A DNA stretch of 11,185 bases from Hyphomicrobiaceae bacterium. GTDB taxonomy: Bacteria; Pseudomonadota; Alphaproteobacteria; Rhizobiales; Hyphomicrobiaceae. The stretch spans positions 1-11,185 of the forward strand of contig JAJFHI010000390.1 of assembly GCA_021775715.1 (NCBI GenBank), read 5' to 3'. Shown piece by piece: positions 1 through 7,191 of the stretch. The notes below the pieces were generated by a model. It was not told the origin of the DNA and made no database searches. It was given only the letters and a program-made list of their open reading frames with translations. Position 1 is the stretch's first letter. Every line of letters starts with the position of its first letter. Both the position numbers and the translations under genes were made by a program.

Positions 1-476
1 ACGATGATGTCCTTGTATTCATCGCGGAAATCGATCACGTCCTGCAACTGGCGCGTGACGATGGTCGCCGGCATCAGATCCTGGTAGTCCAACACCATGA
101 TCTTCTCAGGCGCATTGCGCACTTCTGCCGGGTCGTTCACCACCAATGTCTCCGGATGGATGCGCTCAAGCAGATGAGTCGTCGTGATGTAGGACATGTC
201 AAACGGCGGGTCCTGGCGCAGCAGGATGACATCGAGTTCTGCAAGGTTCTGGATGCGGGCGTTGCTCAGCTTGAAGTGCGCACCTTCGACATCGGCAACT
301 TCGAGTGTCGAACCACGCGCACGCAGCTCATCACCGATGAGAGCCAGATTTTGCGGCGTATAATAGAAGATGACGTGCCCGCGCTTCTGCGCTTCCAGCA
401 GAATGGCAAACGTCGAGTCTCCTTCAATCTCAATGTTCTCGACGGGATCCATCTGACAGGCAATTTTTAGGGCCAT
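1..476 (-). CDS. gshB: Glutathione synthetase GshB, N-terminal part (runs off window)
   Basis: ATP-dependent ligase that joins gamma-glutamylcysteine and glycine to make glutathione in the cytoplasm. Only the first 158 codons are inside the window; the family is usually about 315 aa, so roughly half is seen. Translation from ATG at 476 gives the family's N-terminus (ALKIACQMDPVENIEIEGDS), then a stretch with LLEAQKRGH and YYTPQNLAL, and the well-conserved block LLRQDPPFDMSYITTTHLLE followed by NDPAEVRNAPEKI. The ATP-grasp glycine-rich loop should start just beyond the window edge, after the visible EYKDIIV. The start is chosen because it matches the family's usual first residues; no strong Shine-Dalgarno precedes it. 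It lies 84 bp downstream of the UPF0102 gene on the same strand, the usual alphaproteobacterial order rsmI-yraN-gshB, so co-transcription is likely. Identification is secure. Confidence 0.95.
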   Translation of the reverse strand, partial: MALKIACQMDPVENIEIEGDSTFAILLEAQKRGHVIFYYTPQNLALIGDELRARGSTLEVADVEGAHFKLSNARIQNLAELDVILLRQDPPFDMSYITTTHLLERIHPETLVVNDPAEVRNAPEKIMVLDYQDLMPATIVTRQLQDVIDFRDEYKDII

Positions 477-560
477 AGCGCGGTGTGTCCATTCTGATTA
501 ATTTTGTCGTCCAAGCTTTTAGGCGGTGTTGACGGTTTAGCCAAGTTGAGTTGAGCGGCA

Positions 561-941
561 TCACAAAGAGTTTTTGATATGCCGGGGCCAGCGCCACGGG
601 ACGACGAAGACGACATCGAAGCATATGTCCGTTCTAATATCCGGTGGACGGCGGGCCAGCCAGACATCGGCGGCGTTGCGAATGCGTTGGCGCTGACGGT
701 CGGAAATTGAAGCTTCGGCCTCTGCGAATGTTCGGCGCTGTTTCACTTCGACAAACGCGAGGCGATCACCGCGCGCCGCGATCAAATCCACTTCACCGGG
801 GCCCGCGCGAAAGCGGCGAGCCAAAATGCGATACCCTTTGAGGCGCAGCGCCAAAGCTGCAACACGTTCAGACCAATGGCCGGGGCGATAGCGTTGCTGG
901 CGTTCTTTTCGATCACCATCTCGGCCCTCAAGCCCCTTCAC
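561..941 (-). CDS. UPF0102 (YraN family) endonuclease-like protein
   Basis: A 126-aa member of the UPF0102/YraN family, which has a restriction-endonuclease-like fold; its physiological substrate is not established. Motifs visible: HWSERVAALALRLKGYRIL (residues 22-40), then PGEVDLIA (48-55) and LAFVEVKQR (61-69). These supply the acidic and lysine residues of a PD-(D/E)xK-type site: E25, D51, E65 and K67. The start is GTG at 941. It overlaps the rsmI stop by four bases (GTGA), which indicates translational coupling and supports this start. The first 20 or so residues are charged and poorly conserved, so an internal start cannot be excluded. The neighbours (rsmI before, gshB after) are standard for alphaproteobacteria. 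The family call is firm; the function is not known. Confidence 0.92.
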   Translation of the reverse strand: MKGLEGRDGDRKERQQRYRPGHWSERVAALALRLKGYRILARRFRAGPGEVDLIAARGDRLAFVEVKQRRTFAEAEASISDRQRQRIRNAADVWLARRPPDIRTDICFDVVFVVPWRWPRHIKNSL

Positions 942-1873
942 GACGTGCTGGATTTTTTTAAGACGAGACCCAGCTCGTAGACCTTCGACCGCGAAACATT
1001 CAATTTTTCTGATACGGCACGGGCCGCATCTTTGAGGCTCAAGTCTTTCAACGCAGCTTCAAGCTCGGCGACAATATCGTCATCAGTTACTGGCGTCTGG
1101 GCAGCCGGGCTGACGACCACCACCATCTCACCCTTTAGTGTTCGCGTTGCCACGTCATCAGCCAACGATGCCAACGTCCCTCGCAAGACTTCTTCAAAAC
1201 GTTTCGTCAATTCGCGCGCGACAACTGCGGTCCGGTCGCGACCCAGTTTTGCGACCATATCGGCGCAAGACGCTGCAATGCGCGACGGCGACTCGTAGAA
1301 CACCAACGTTGCCGGAATGTCTTTCAGTTCAGTGAGACGGCGCTGGCGGGCAACCTGTTTTGAGGGCAAAAACCCGGCAAACAAAAACGTATCGGTTGGC
1401 AGGCCCGAACTGGTCAACGCCGTAAGCATGGCGGCAGCTCCTGGAACCGAAACAACATCGTATCCCGCAGCCGCAACGGCGCGGACAATTTTGTAGCCAG
1501 GGTCAGAAATCAATGGCGTACCGGCGTCGGAAATCATCGCGATACTTTGGCCCCGCGACAACCGATCGAGAATTTCGGTTATGCGAAATTCTTCATTGTG
1601 GTCGTGGCTGCTCTTCAGGTGCGTGTTTATCTGGAAGTGCTGCAACAAATGAGCACTGTGGCGCGTGTCTTCAGCATAGACGATGTCTGCAGTCGCCAAG
1701 ATCGCCAACGCGCGCAATGTAATGTCGGACAAGTTGCCGATGGGCGTTGAAACGATATAGAGGCCGCCTGAGGTGCGGGCGGCACAAGCCCTCAACTCCG
1801 CATCCATACGGTTGCGGACAGCGGCACTGACGGCGTCGCGGTTGGCTGGCGGCTGATCTTCAGTGGATGACAT
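938..1873 (-). CDS. rsmI: 16S rRNA (cytidine1402-2'-O)-methyltransferase RsmI
   Basis: SAM-dependent methyltransferase of the tetrapyrrole-methylase fold that 2'-O-methylates C1402 in the decoding centre of 16S rRNA. Read from ATG 1873 it is 311 aa, slightly longer than the roughly 285 aa common in the family. Motifs in order: LYIVSTPIGNLSDITLRAL (residues 38-56), the AEDTRH segment (67-72), ISDAGTPLISDPGY (114-127), VPGAAAMLTAL (143-153) and LVFYESPSR (180-188). A C-terminal helix-turn-helix-like tail ends in SRSKVYELGL. The frame stays open upstream to GTG 2017 (48 more codons), but that segment has no family resemblance. ATG 1873 has a weak purine-rich stretch just upstream; ATG 1807, nearer the conserved core, is another option. 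It is divergent from the lipoprotein gene at 2129 and overlaps the UPF0102 start by four bases. Confidence 0.95.
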   Translation of the reverse strand: MSSTEDQPPANRDAVSAAVRNRMDAELRACAARTSGGLYIVSTPIGNLSDITLRALAILATADIVYAEDTRHSAHLLQHFQINTHLKSSHDHNEEFRITEILDRLSRGQSIAMISDAGTPLISDPGYKIVRAVAAAGYDVVSVPGAAAMLTALTSSGLPTDTFLFAGFLPSKQVARQRRLTELKDIPATLVFYESPSRIAASCADMVAKLGRDRTAVVARELTKRFEEVLRGTLASLADDVATRTLKGEMVVVVSPAAQTPVTDDDIVAELEAALKDLSLKDAARAVSEKLNVSRSKVYELGLVLKKSSTS

Positions 1874-2128
1874 TCTTGCGGCAGACTTTGTGAGCGTGCG
1901 AATTCTGACGGTTGTGCCTGTTGTTTGATCAAATTGCAAAACTGTTTCTCGATCGGAAGGCAGCGAACGTAAGATTATTGCCAAAGGTGACATCAAAGTG
2001 CTTCTCTCGGCCGACACAAGCGATTACTTTAGAACTATGTCGGCAAGCCGTTTCTGCGTCACACGCTACATAGAGCGTTTGAAAGCTTGGCCAGCCCTGA
2101 CGACCTTGGGCCGCTATTTGGAGACGGG
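1874..2128. promoter_or_regulatory. Divergent intergenic region between rsmI and the lipoprotein gene
   Basis: This 255-bp gap must hold promoters for both divergent genes, by position. I could not find a convincing -35/-10 pair on either strand. A short inverted repeat, ACGCT-N6-AGCGT at 2063-2078, would form a small hairpin in the 5' leader of the plus-strand gene. An in-frame extension of rsmI runs through 1874-2017 without stops. Confidence 0.4.
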
Positions 2129-3358
2129 ATGACCACGATCGACGTTTGCGCAATCCGCCAGAGCTTCGCGGTGTTGATCACCGCAACGATTGCGCTGCTT
2201 CTTGCCGCATGCTCAGCGAATTTGAAGCCAGCTGCGAACGAGGCAGGTGCTGCAATTAACGCAGACCCGAATGCCGCCGCCGCACGGGTGACCGGCTCTC
2301 CCAAACCCTTGCGCATCGCACTCCTGTTACCGTTGGCGGGTTTTGATCAAACGGCAGCAGTGGCCAAGGGCATCAAACAGGCCGCCGAGATGGCTCTGTT
2401 CGAGCGCGACAATCCCAATGTTCAGCTGATCGTCAAAGATGACAAAGGCACGGTCGAAGGTGGCAGACTGGCTGCGGAAAAGGCGATCAGCGAGGGAGCC
2501 GAAATTATTCTGGGGCCACTGTTATCAGACGCCGTTGCTGGTGCAGCAGCAGTCGCGCGTCAAGCCAACATCCCCATTGTTGCTTTCTCAAACAACCGAC
2601 GCGTTGCCAGCAATGGCGTCTACCTGATGAGCTATCTGCCGGAACCCGAGGTTGAACGGATCGTGTCATTCGCCGCAAGCAAAGGCAAACGTCGCTTTGC
2701 GGCACTGTTGCCAGATGATGAATATGGCCGTGCCATTGAGCCGGTGTTTCGTAATGCTGTGACACGTGCGGGTGGCACCGTCGCGATCCTTGAACGATAT
2801 CCATCGCGCGCCAATGAAATGTTGGATGCAGCTAACCGGGCCGTCGATAAGATAAAGCAAAGTGCTTTCGAAGGCGTTCCCGTTGACGCTCTGTTCGTAC
2901 CCGGTGGCCAGGACGTCCTACCGCGCCTTGGGCCGCTTATTGCCTATTCCGGTGTTGAAACCGCCCAGGTCAAGCTGCTCGGAACGGGTGCATGGGCCTT
3001 TCCGAATATCGGGCGGGACACCGCGTTCATCGGCGGCTGGTATCCGAGCCCCGATCCAGTGGGTTGGCGCGCATTTTCAGGTCGTTTCGCAAATACCTTT
3101 GGCAGCGCGCCGCCACGTCTTGCAAGTCTTTCCTACGACGCCGTCAACCTGGCGATCTCAAAATTGCACCTGCCTCCCGGCCAGAGGTTCACGCCGGCAA
3201 GCCTGACTGACCCAGCTGGCTTTAGAGGTGTCGATGGTCTGGTGCGCTTGCGCGCAGATGGCACATCCGAACGAGCACTGGCCATTCTCGAAGTTCAGAA
3301 ATTCGGCGCGCAGGTTATCGATGCCGCGCCGGCTGTACTTTCGCCGGCGGTCAATTAA
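2129..3358 (+). CDS. LpoA/YraM-type lipoprotein (penicillin-binding protein activator family)
   Basis: A 409-aa lipoprotein with a type I periplasmic-binding (Leu/Ile/Val-binding-like) fold. The N-terminus has a hydrophobic signal segment (about residues 12-27) and a clear lipobox, LAAC, placing the acylated cysteine at position 28. The mature part starts with a low-complexity Ala/Asn-rich linker (29-57). The binding-protein fold follows: LRIALLLPLAG (61-71), the segment around KDDKGTVEGGRLAAEKAI (103-120), ILGPLLSD, IPIVAFSNNR and LLPDDEYG (193-200). ATG 2129 is chosen because GGAG lies five bases upstream and because it puts the signal peptide at the start; TTG 2087 would add 14 odd residues. 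In gammaproteobacteria LpoA activates PBP1A. In alphaproteobacteria the divergent neighbour of rsmI is usually annotated this way, but activation of a PBP here is inference. Ligand transport is a less likely alternative, as no permease genes are near. Confidence 0.88.
   Translation: MTTIDVCAIRQSFAVLITATIALLLAACSANLKPAANEAGAAINADPNAAAARVTGSPKPLRIALLLPLAGFDQTAAVAKGIKQAAEMALFERDNPNVQLIVKDDKGTVEGGRLAAEKAISEGAEIILGPLLSDAVAGAAAVARQANIPIVAFSNNRRVASNGVYLMSYLPEPEVERIVSFAASKGKRRFAALLPDDEYGRAIEPVFRNAVTRAGGTVAILERYPSRANEMLDAANRAVDKIKQSAFEGVPVDALFVPGGQDVLPRLGPLIAYSGVETAQVKLLGTGAWAFPNIGRDTAFIGGWYPSPDPVGWRAFSGRFANTFGSAPPRLASLSYDAVNLAISKLHLPPGQRFTPASLTDPAGFRGVDGLVRLRADGTSERALAILEVQKFGAQVIDAAPAVLSPAVN
3324..3350. 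terminator. Possible hairpin at the 3' end of the lipoprotein gene
   Basis: CCGCGCCGGC (3324-3333) can pair with GCCGGCGG (3343-3350) as an 8-bp stem with a two-base bulge, across a nine-base loop. It overlaps the last codons. The T-rich run (3371-3380) lies about 20 bases further on instead of directly after the stem, so it is a weak terminator candidate between two convergent genes. Confidence 0.3.
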
Positions 3359-3416
3359 TCAATTGCGGAATTTTATTTTTGATTGCCGGCGTGCCCACAC
3401 AGGCAGCCTAGTCTGT

Positions 3417-4079
3417 CTATGCCGCTGCAGCCGTCGCGGTGGCTGGCGTATTGTTGCCCGTTGATGACGGGGCGAATGTGCGATCGTGGTCACGCTTGCG
3501 ACCGTGTGTCCGTGGTGCCAAGGCCGGAACCAGTTGTAACTTGTGGTGCTCACCAAACACATGCGGCATCACAGGTCCCAACTCATCAAGCAGCCCCGTA
3601 ATTGCATAAGCTGCTGCATCGAGCTGTTCCTCAGCCGTACGCTGCCAACGCTCGACGGATCCAGCCCCTTCGATTGCCCTCGACACAATCCCGGTAACAC
3701 GTGCCCACTGAGCCTCATTGCTCAATAATTCTGAAGAAGGCCGCGACGCGAGATGAGCTAAGGGTTTTGCGTCAAAGCCCAGCACCTCACCAATCGGCTT
3801 GCGGCTGCGATACCAGTGATACGGCCACAGCATCCAACCGACAGTTGCGATAAACACAACGGCACTTCGAATCGACGGAAGAACACCAAAATCAACCGAC
3901 AATATTCGCCGGGCGCTTGTTCCAGATTGCACGACACGCGACAATTTCTTTCTCGCGACTGCTCTCGAAGGTGTTGCTGCCGTCACGGGCTTGCGGTGGT
4001 TGATCGACAACACGCCAGCAACCACGACGACGAAAATCGCCACCATGGCATCAACCGAAATGTTTACGAGCCAGTCCAT
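3417..4079 (-). CDS. Hypothetical two-helix membrane protein
   Basis: A 220-aa protein that I do not recognise. Two hydrophobic helices are visible: about residues 7-26 (VAIFVVVVAGVL core) and about 72-90 (SAVVFIATVGWMLWPYHWY). Between them is a basic loop (28-58) rich in Arg/Lys. After the second helix come a soluble segment (about 95-170) with helical, Glu/Ala-rich stretches (ERWQRTAEEQLDAAAYAITG) and a low-complexity tail of His, Arg, Thr and Ala ending in a run of four alanines. By the positive-inside rule the basic loop is probably cytoplasmic. No catalytic motif is apparent. It is convergent with the lipoprotein gene (58 bp between stops). Upstream lies an AT-rich gap, so it is probably a single-gene unit. 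The start ATG 4079 has only GGGG very close before it, so the start is uncertain. Confidence 0.6.
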   Translation of the reverse strand: MDWLVNISVDAMVAIFVVVVAGVLSINHRKPVTAATPSRAVARKKLSRVVQSGTSARRILSVDFGVLPSIRSAVVFIATVGWMLWPYHWYRSRKPIGEVLGFDAKPLAHLASRPSSELLSNEAQWARVTGIVSRAIEGAGSVERWQRTAEEQLDAAAYAITGLLDELGPVMPHVFGEHHKLQLVPALAPRTHGRKRDHDRTFAPSSTGNNTPATATAAAA

Positions 4080-4519
4080 TGCCCCTGCCCAATTCCCGAA
4101 TTCATTGTTTCGAGTTTCTAAACTGAGCTGATTTGCCGATTTCTACAACAAATCAATTTCCCATATACCGATTAGAAAGACCTGTGCAATTCCTAGCCTT
4201 TAAAAATATTATTAAGAAAAATGATTAATTTTCTCTATTCAATTGCGATATTGGAATCAGTTGTTTTAAAATTTTACGAACTAAATCAATATTTTAAGCC
4301 AAATAGAGGTAATTAAACAAAACCGCTTTTGAGCTGGTTCTCATTTTTGTCCATGGGAGCTGAAATCACACATAGATTAGTCAAAAAATATTGGCTTCAC
4401 CACGTAATAAACTCCGATGAACCCGTTATGGGATTCAAAAAAGCCAATTCACTGGCGCAAAATCAATTAACCGCCAATTGGCACATCGAAGGCAATTACC
4501 ACTCCAAAGCTGAATTGCT
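4080..4519. other. 440-bp intergenic region with an AT-rich core
   Basis: No convincing gene is seen. Positions 4141-4320 contain about 46 G/C of 180 bases (about 26%, counted by hand), far below the flanking genes. This fits a promoter or protein-binding region for the minus-strand gene at 3417-4079, or a remnant of acquired DNA. A 65-codon plus-strand frame (4329-4523) ends in a stop that overlaps the DUF1287 stop; it has no ribosome binding site and I do not accept it. Confidence 0.5.
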
Positions 4520-6064
4520 CTAGCGACTGGCCGTCGGGGCCGCTCTGCCATTTTCGATATCCAGCTTGGCATCACGACGCACCAATTGCGGCACAATTTT
4601 AGGATTCACTGGCGAAGGTGCCAGCCGTTTGATGTTTGGTGCCGAACGGAAGCGATAGTGTCCAGTGATGTTGTCAACGAACAGACCGTCTTCGCTCTGC
4701 GGTCCCCAGCCACGATTGAGACTGATCATCGGCCGGCCGGACGGCGCGATTTCATTCGCAACGACTGCAATATGATACTGCGACCCACGGTTCTGCGGTC
4801 GGAAATACGTGACGATGTCGCCTGGGAGATAATCTTCGGCGAAATCGGTTACCGGCAACGGTTGTGAATTTCGGCTGAAAAACCGGCGCAGAGTTTTAGT
4901 GCGGCGATGATCGATACTGCGATCGCCGCTGCCAACGCGCGATTGGTGCACCAGCTCCTGCAAGTCAATGCCAAGCTCGCGATAGGCCCGTATTACGACG
5001 TCCGTACAAACGCCGAACAACGCCGGTATATCTCCCATCGGATATGCGATCTGAAGATAGACCTCATTGTAGATGACAAAGCGCTCAAGTTGTTTTGCAG
5101 CTGCCGCTGCGAGACGCTCGCCAAAAACCGCGTCTGACAATTTGTCGATCGGTATCGGCGTCGATTGTGGCGCAACTGACTGTACCAGCGATGTGACTGG
5201 CGCCGTAACCAACGACCTCGGCCGTACTCTATCATCGCCAACTCGGCAGACCTGCGGCTCACCTTCGAAGTCCCAACTATGAACAGGGGATGGCGCAGAA
5301 TATCGAACTGCAGGTGGCCTCTTCGGGTTGGCCGTCAAAGGTGCCTGGACTTCAGGAACGTGGGCAATGACGGGCAATATCCGAGGCGCGGTCGCTGCAG
5401 CCAGCCGCGGAGTTGGCTTGATCGAAGTCATTTTGCTTGCCGGCGAACGCGCGGGACGTCCAGATTTGACGTGCGCAACCTGCCTCGCAGGCGGCGGCAC
5501 GAATAATCTTGCAACCATCCCGGGCACATCTGTTTGAACCGAAATCGACGCGTCTGTCGGCATTTGGTCTGCAAGCTCTGGCACCTCAACGGGCCCCGAG
5601 GTAATCGTGCGCGCGACGATCTGGCTAGGCATCACATTCGCTGGCGACGCGACATCGCTTGGCGTGTGGTCAATCTTCACATCGGGGGCTTTTGCATCTG
5701 GCAACACCGTTGGTGCCGGCGATTCCGCAAGGGCTACGATTGGAATACGGTCGAGCGGCATGTCACCACCGCGAATAGCCATCGTTGCGCCAACACAGAT
5801 TACCAGAGCCAGGACAGGAGCTGCCATGAAACCGGCGGCGACAAGATCATCTTTGGCATACGAGGAATGGGTGACGGGCCGTGCATAAGCGTGTGTTGGG
5901 ACATGTGAACCGTGGTTCAGATGGACCAATCCCGACGTCGCAGGAGCAGAAGCCGTAACAGAACCAGCACCGGAAGACCGAACGGCAATTGATCGCAACG
6001 CTGCACGGCTGTGCTTGTGGCCATTGTGTTTCCTGGACTTCTTTCGCTTTTTCACGTTTGGCAA
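4520..6064 (-). CDS. Membrane-anchored DUF1287 (YijA-like) domain protein
   Basis: A 514-aa protein ending in a DUF1287 domain, whose family has features of papain-like NlpC/P60-type enzymes; its substrate is unknown. Order: a Lys/His/Arg-rich cytoplasmic N-terminus (1-70), one transmembrane helix (about 74-97), a long Pro/Ala/Val-rich linker (about 100-305), then DUF1287 (about 313-475). The domain shows YLQIAYPMGDIPALFGVCTD with the presumed catalytic Cys353, IDHRR, PGDIVTYF, QYHIAVV with His431, and the closing ITGHYRF. The linker and N-in/C-out topology fit a domain reaching across the periplasm, perhaps to peptidoglycan (inference). Start: TTG 6064 has GAGGT six bases upstream. GTG 6085 (seven residues longer) has no ribosome binding site, and GTG 6055 is 15 bases from the same GAGGT. 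It follows gluQRS on the same strand after about 90 bp. A TTGACC at 6103-6108 (minus) could belong to its own promoter. Confidence 0.85.
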   Translation of the reverse strand: MPNVKKRKKSRKHNGHKHSRAALRSIAVRSSGAGSVTASAPATSGLVHLNHGSHVPTHAYARPVTHSSYAKDDLVAAGFMAAPVLALVICVGATMAIRGGDMPLDRIPIVALAESPAPTVLPDAKAPDVKIDHTPSDVASPANVMPSQIVARTITSGPVEVPELADQMPTDASISVQTDVPGMVARLFVPPPARQVAHVKSGRPARSPASKMTSIKPTPRLAAATAPRILPVIAHVPEVQAPLTANPKRPPAVRYSAPSPVHSWDFEGEPQVCRVGDDRVRPRSLVTAPVTSLVQSVAPQSTPIPIDKLSDAVFGERLAAAAAKQLERFVIYNEVYLQIAYPMGDIPALFGVCTDVVIRAYRELGIDLQELVHQSRVGSGDRSIDHRRTKTLRRFFSRNSQPLPVTDFAEDYLPGDIVTYFRPQNRGSQYHIAVVANEIAPSGRPMISLNRGWGPQSEDGLFVDNITGHYRFRSAPNIKRLAPSPVNPKIVPQLVRRDAKLDIENGRAAPTASR

Positions 6065-6154
6065 CCCGCGACCTCTACTGCACACACCGAAATAAGCTTA
6101 GCGGTCAAATTACACCTTTATTTGACAGCCGAAAGCATGTTCCAAGAAGAAACT

Positions 6155-7132
6155 CTAACTCCATGAGAAAAAAGACATTTTTCTGGATTCCAAAAACTCT
6201 TCAAGATGATCGCAAAGAACGTTTGGCGCCACACCTTGCGCTCTCAGTGCAGCAAGCGAAAGGTCGCCGTCACTTTTCGACAACTTCCGCATGTCATCGT
6301 CAACGATAAGTTGATGATGATGGTAGACGGGCTCGGGCAAGTCGAGGAGGACTTGCAACAAGCGATGCAGATGGGTGGCGGCGTAAAGGTCTGTGCCACG
6401 CGTGACGTTTGTCACACCTTGCGCAGCGTCATCGACGACCACGGCCAGATGATAACTGGCTGGCGTGTCCTTGCGTACGATCACCTCATCCCCCCACCGC
6501 CCAGGATTGGCATCGATTCTGCGACACGTCTCGTCGTCATTCGTTTCGATGAAGGTCAGTTGTTCGCCACCGAGCCGCTCGTCCGCCACTTCAACTGCGC
6601 GCGTCATATTCAACCGCATGGCAAATGGCTGTCCCGCTGTCTTACGAGCCGCGACGTCATCCGCAGTCAGTCCACGCGACACACGGAAGTAAAGCGGTCC
6701 GCCAAATTCGTCTTTGGCGCCATCGGCCTGCTCTGCAGCTAGGGCAAGTTCCTGCCGACTGGCGAAACATGGGTAGAGGACGCCGAGGTTTTCAAGCACC
6801 TCAGCCGCTTCGCGATAGAGGTCAAACCGGTCCGACTGATAGACAACCTCCTGCTCCCATTCGATGCCAAGCCAAGCCAAATCTTCAAATATCGCCGCAA
6901 CAAATTCGGGACGACTGCGTCCGGTGTCGATGTCCTCAATGCGCAGCAAAAGTTTACTACCGGCCGCCTTCGCCATCTCATAGTTCGTCAGCGCTGAGTG
7001 GGCATGGCCGAGATGCAGTAGCCCGTTGGGACTTGGGGCGAACCGAAAGACCGCGTTTCTATCCGGACGGCAAACGTCACCACTAAGTTCCTCGACGCGA
7101 TCCAGTCCAGAAAGTTTTTTTGTTCGCTTCAC
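6155..7132 (-). CDS. gluQRS: Glutamyl-Q tRNA(Asp) synthetase (GluQ-RS)
   Basis: A truncated paralogue of glutamyl-tRNA synthetase that attaches glutamate to queuosine 34 of tRNA-Asp. It has no anticodon-binding domain, and its 325 aa fit the family (about 290-320). Seen: FRFAPSPNGLLHLGHAHSAL (residues 29-48), with the HIGH-type signature HLGH at 40-43; LLLRIEDIDTGRSRPEF (61-77); YQSDRFDLY; DEVIVRKDTPASYHLAVVVDD with the following GVTNVTRGTDL; and MRKLSKS (281-287) as the KMSKS loop. The zinc-binding set usual in the family (C-x-C then Y-x-G-T-C) looks lost: only Cys122 remains of the pair (PCFASR), and the second half reads LYFRVSR. The start is GTG 7132, with no strong ribosome binding site; an ATG further upstream is out of frame. 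Divergent from the glycosylase gene across 59 bp. Confidence 0.95.
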   Translation of the reverse strand: MKRTKKLSGLDRVEELSGDVCRPDRNAVFRFAPSPNGLLHLGHAHSALTNYEMAKAAGSKLLLRIEDIDTGRSRPEFVAAIFEDLAWLGIEWEQEVVYQSDRFDLYREAAEVLENLGVLYPCFASRQELALAAEQADGAKDEFGGPLYFRVSRGLTADDVAARKTAGQPFAMRLNMTRAVEVADERLGGEQLTFIETNDDETCRRIDANPGRWGDEVIVRKDTPASYHLAVVVDDAAQGVTNVTRGTDLYAATHLHRLLQVLLDLPEPVYHHHQLIVDDDMRKLSKSDGDLSLAALRAQGVAPNVLCDHLEEFLESRKMSFFSWS

Positions 7133-7177
7133 TGAAGCCCTTGTCCATGTGAAAGTTCGGATGGGTTCAAATTAACA

Positions 7178-7183
7178 TATAGT
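7178..7183 (+). promoter_or_regulatory. Possible -10 box (TATAGT) just before the glycosylase gene
   Basis: TATAGT ends eight bases before the ATG at 7192, so transcription would begin at or within a base or two of the start codon. No Shine-Dalgarno is visible there, which fits a leaderless mRNA. The -35 match is poor (TTCGGA at 7156-7161, 16-bp spacing), so this is tentative. Confidence 0.25.
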
Positions 7184-7191
7184 AGTGACAC

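Noticed and set aside
4329..4523. A 64-aa plus-strand frame whose TAG overlaps the DUF1287 TAG (CTAG)
   Set aside because: TTG start, no ribosome binding site at it or at the internal ATG 4353, and low-GC codons. The shared CTAG is a coincidence of a palindromic sequence.
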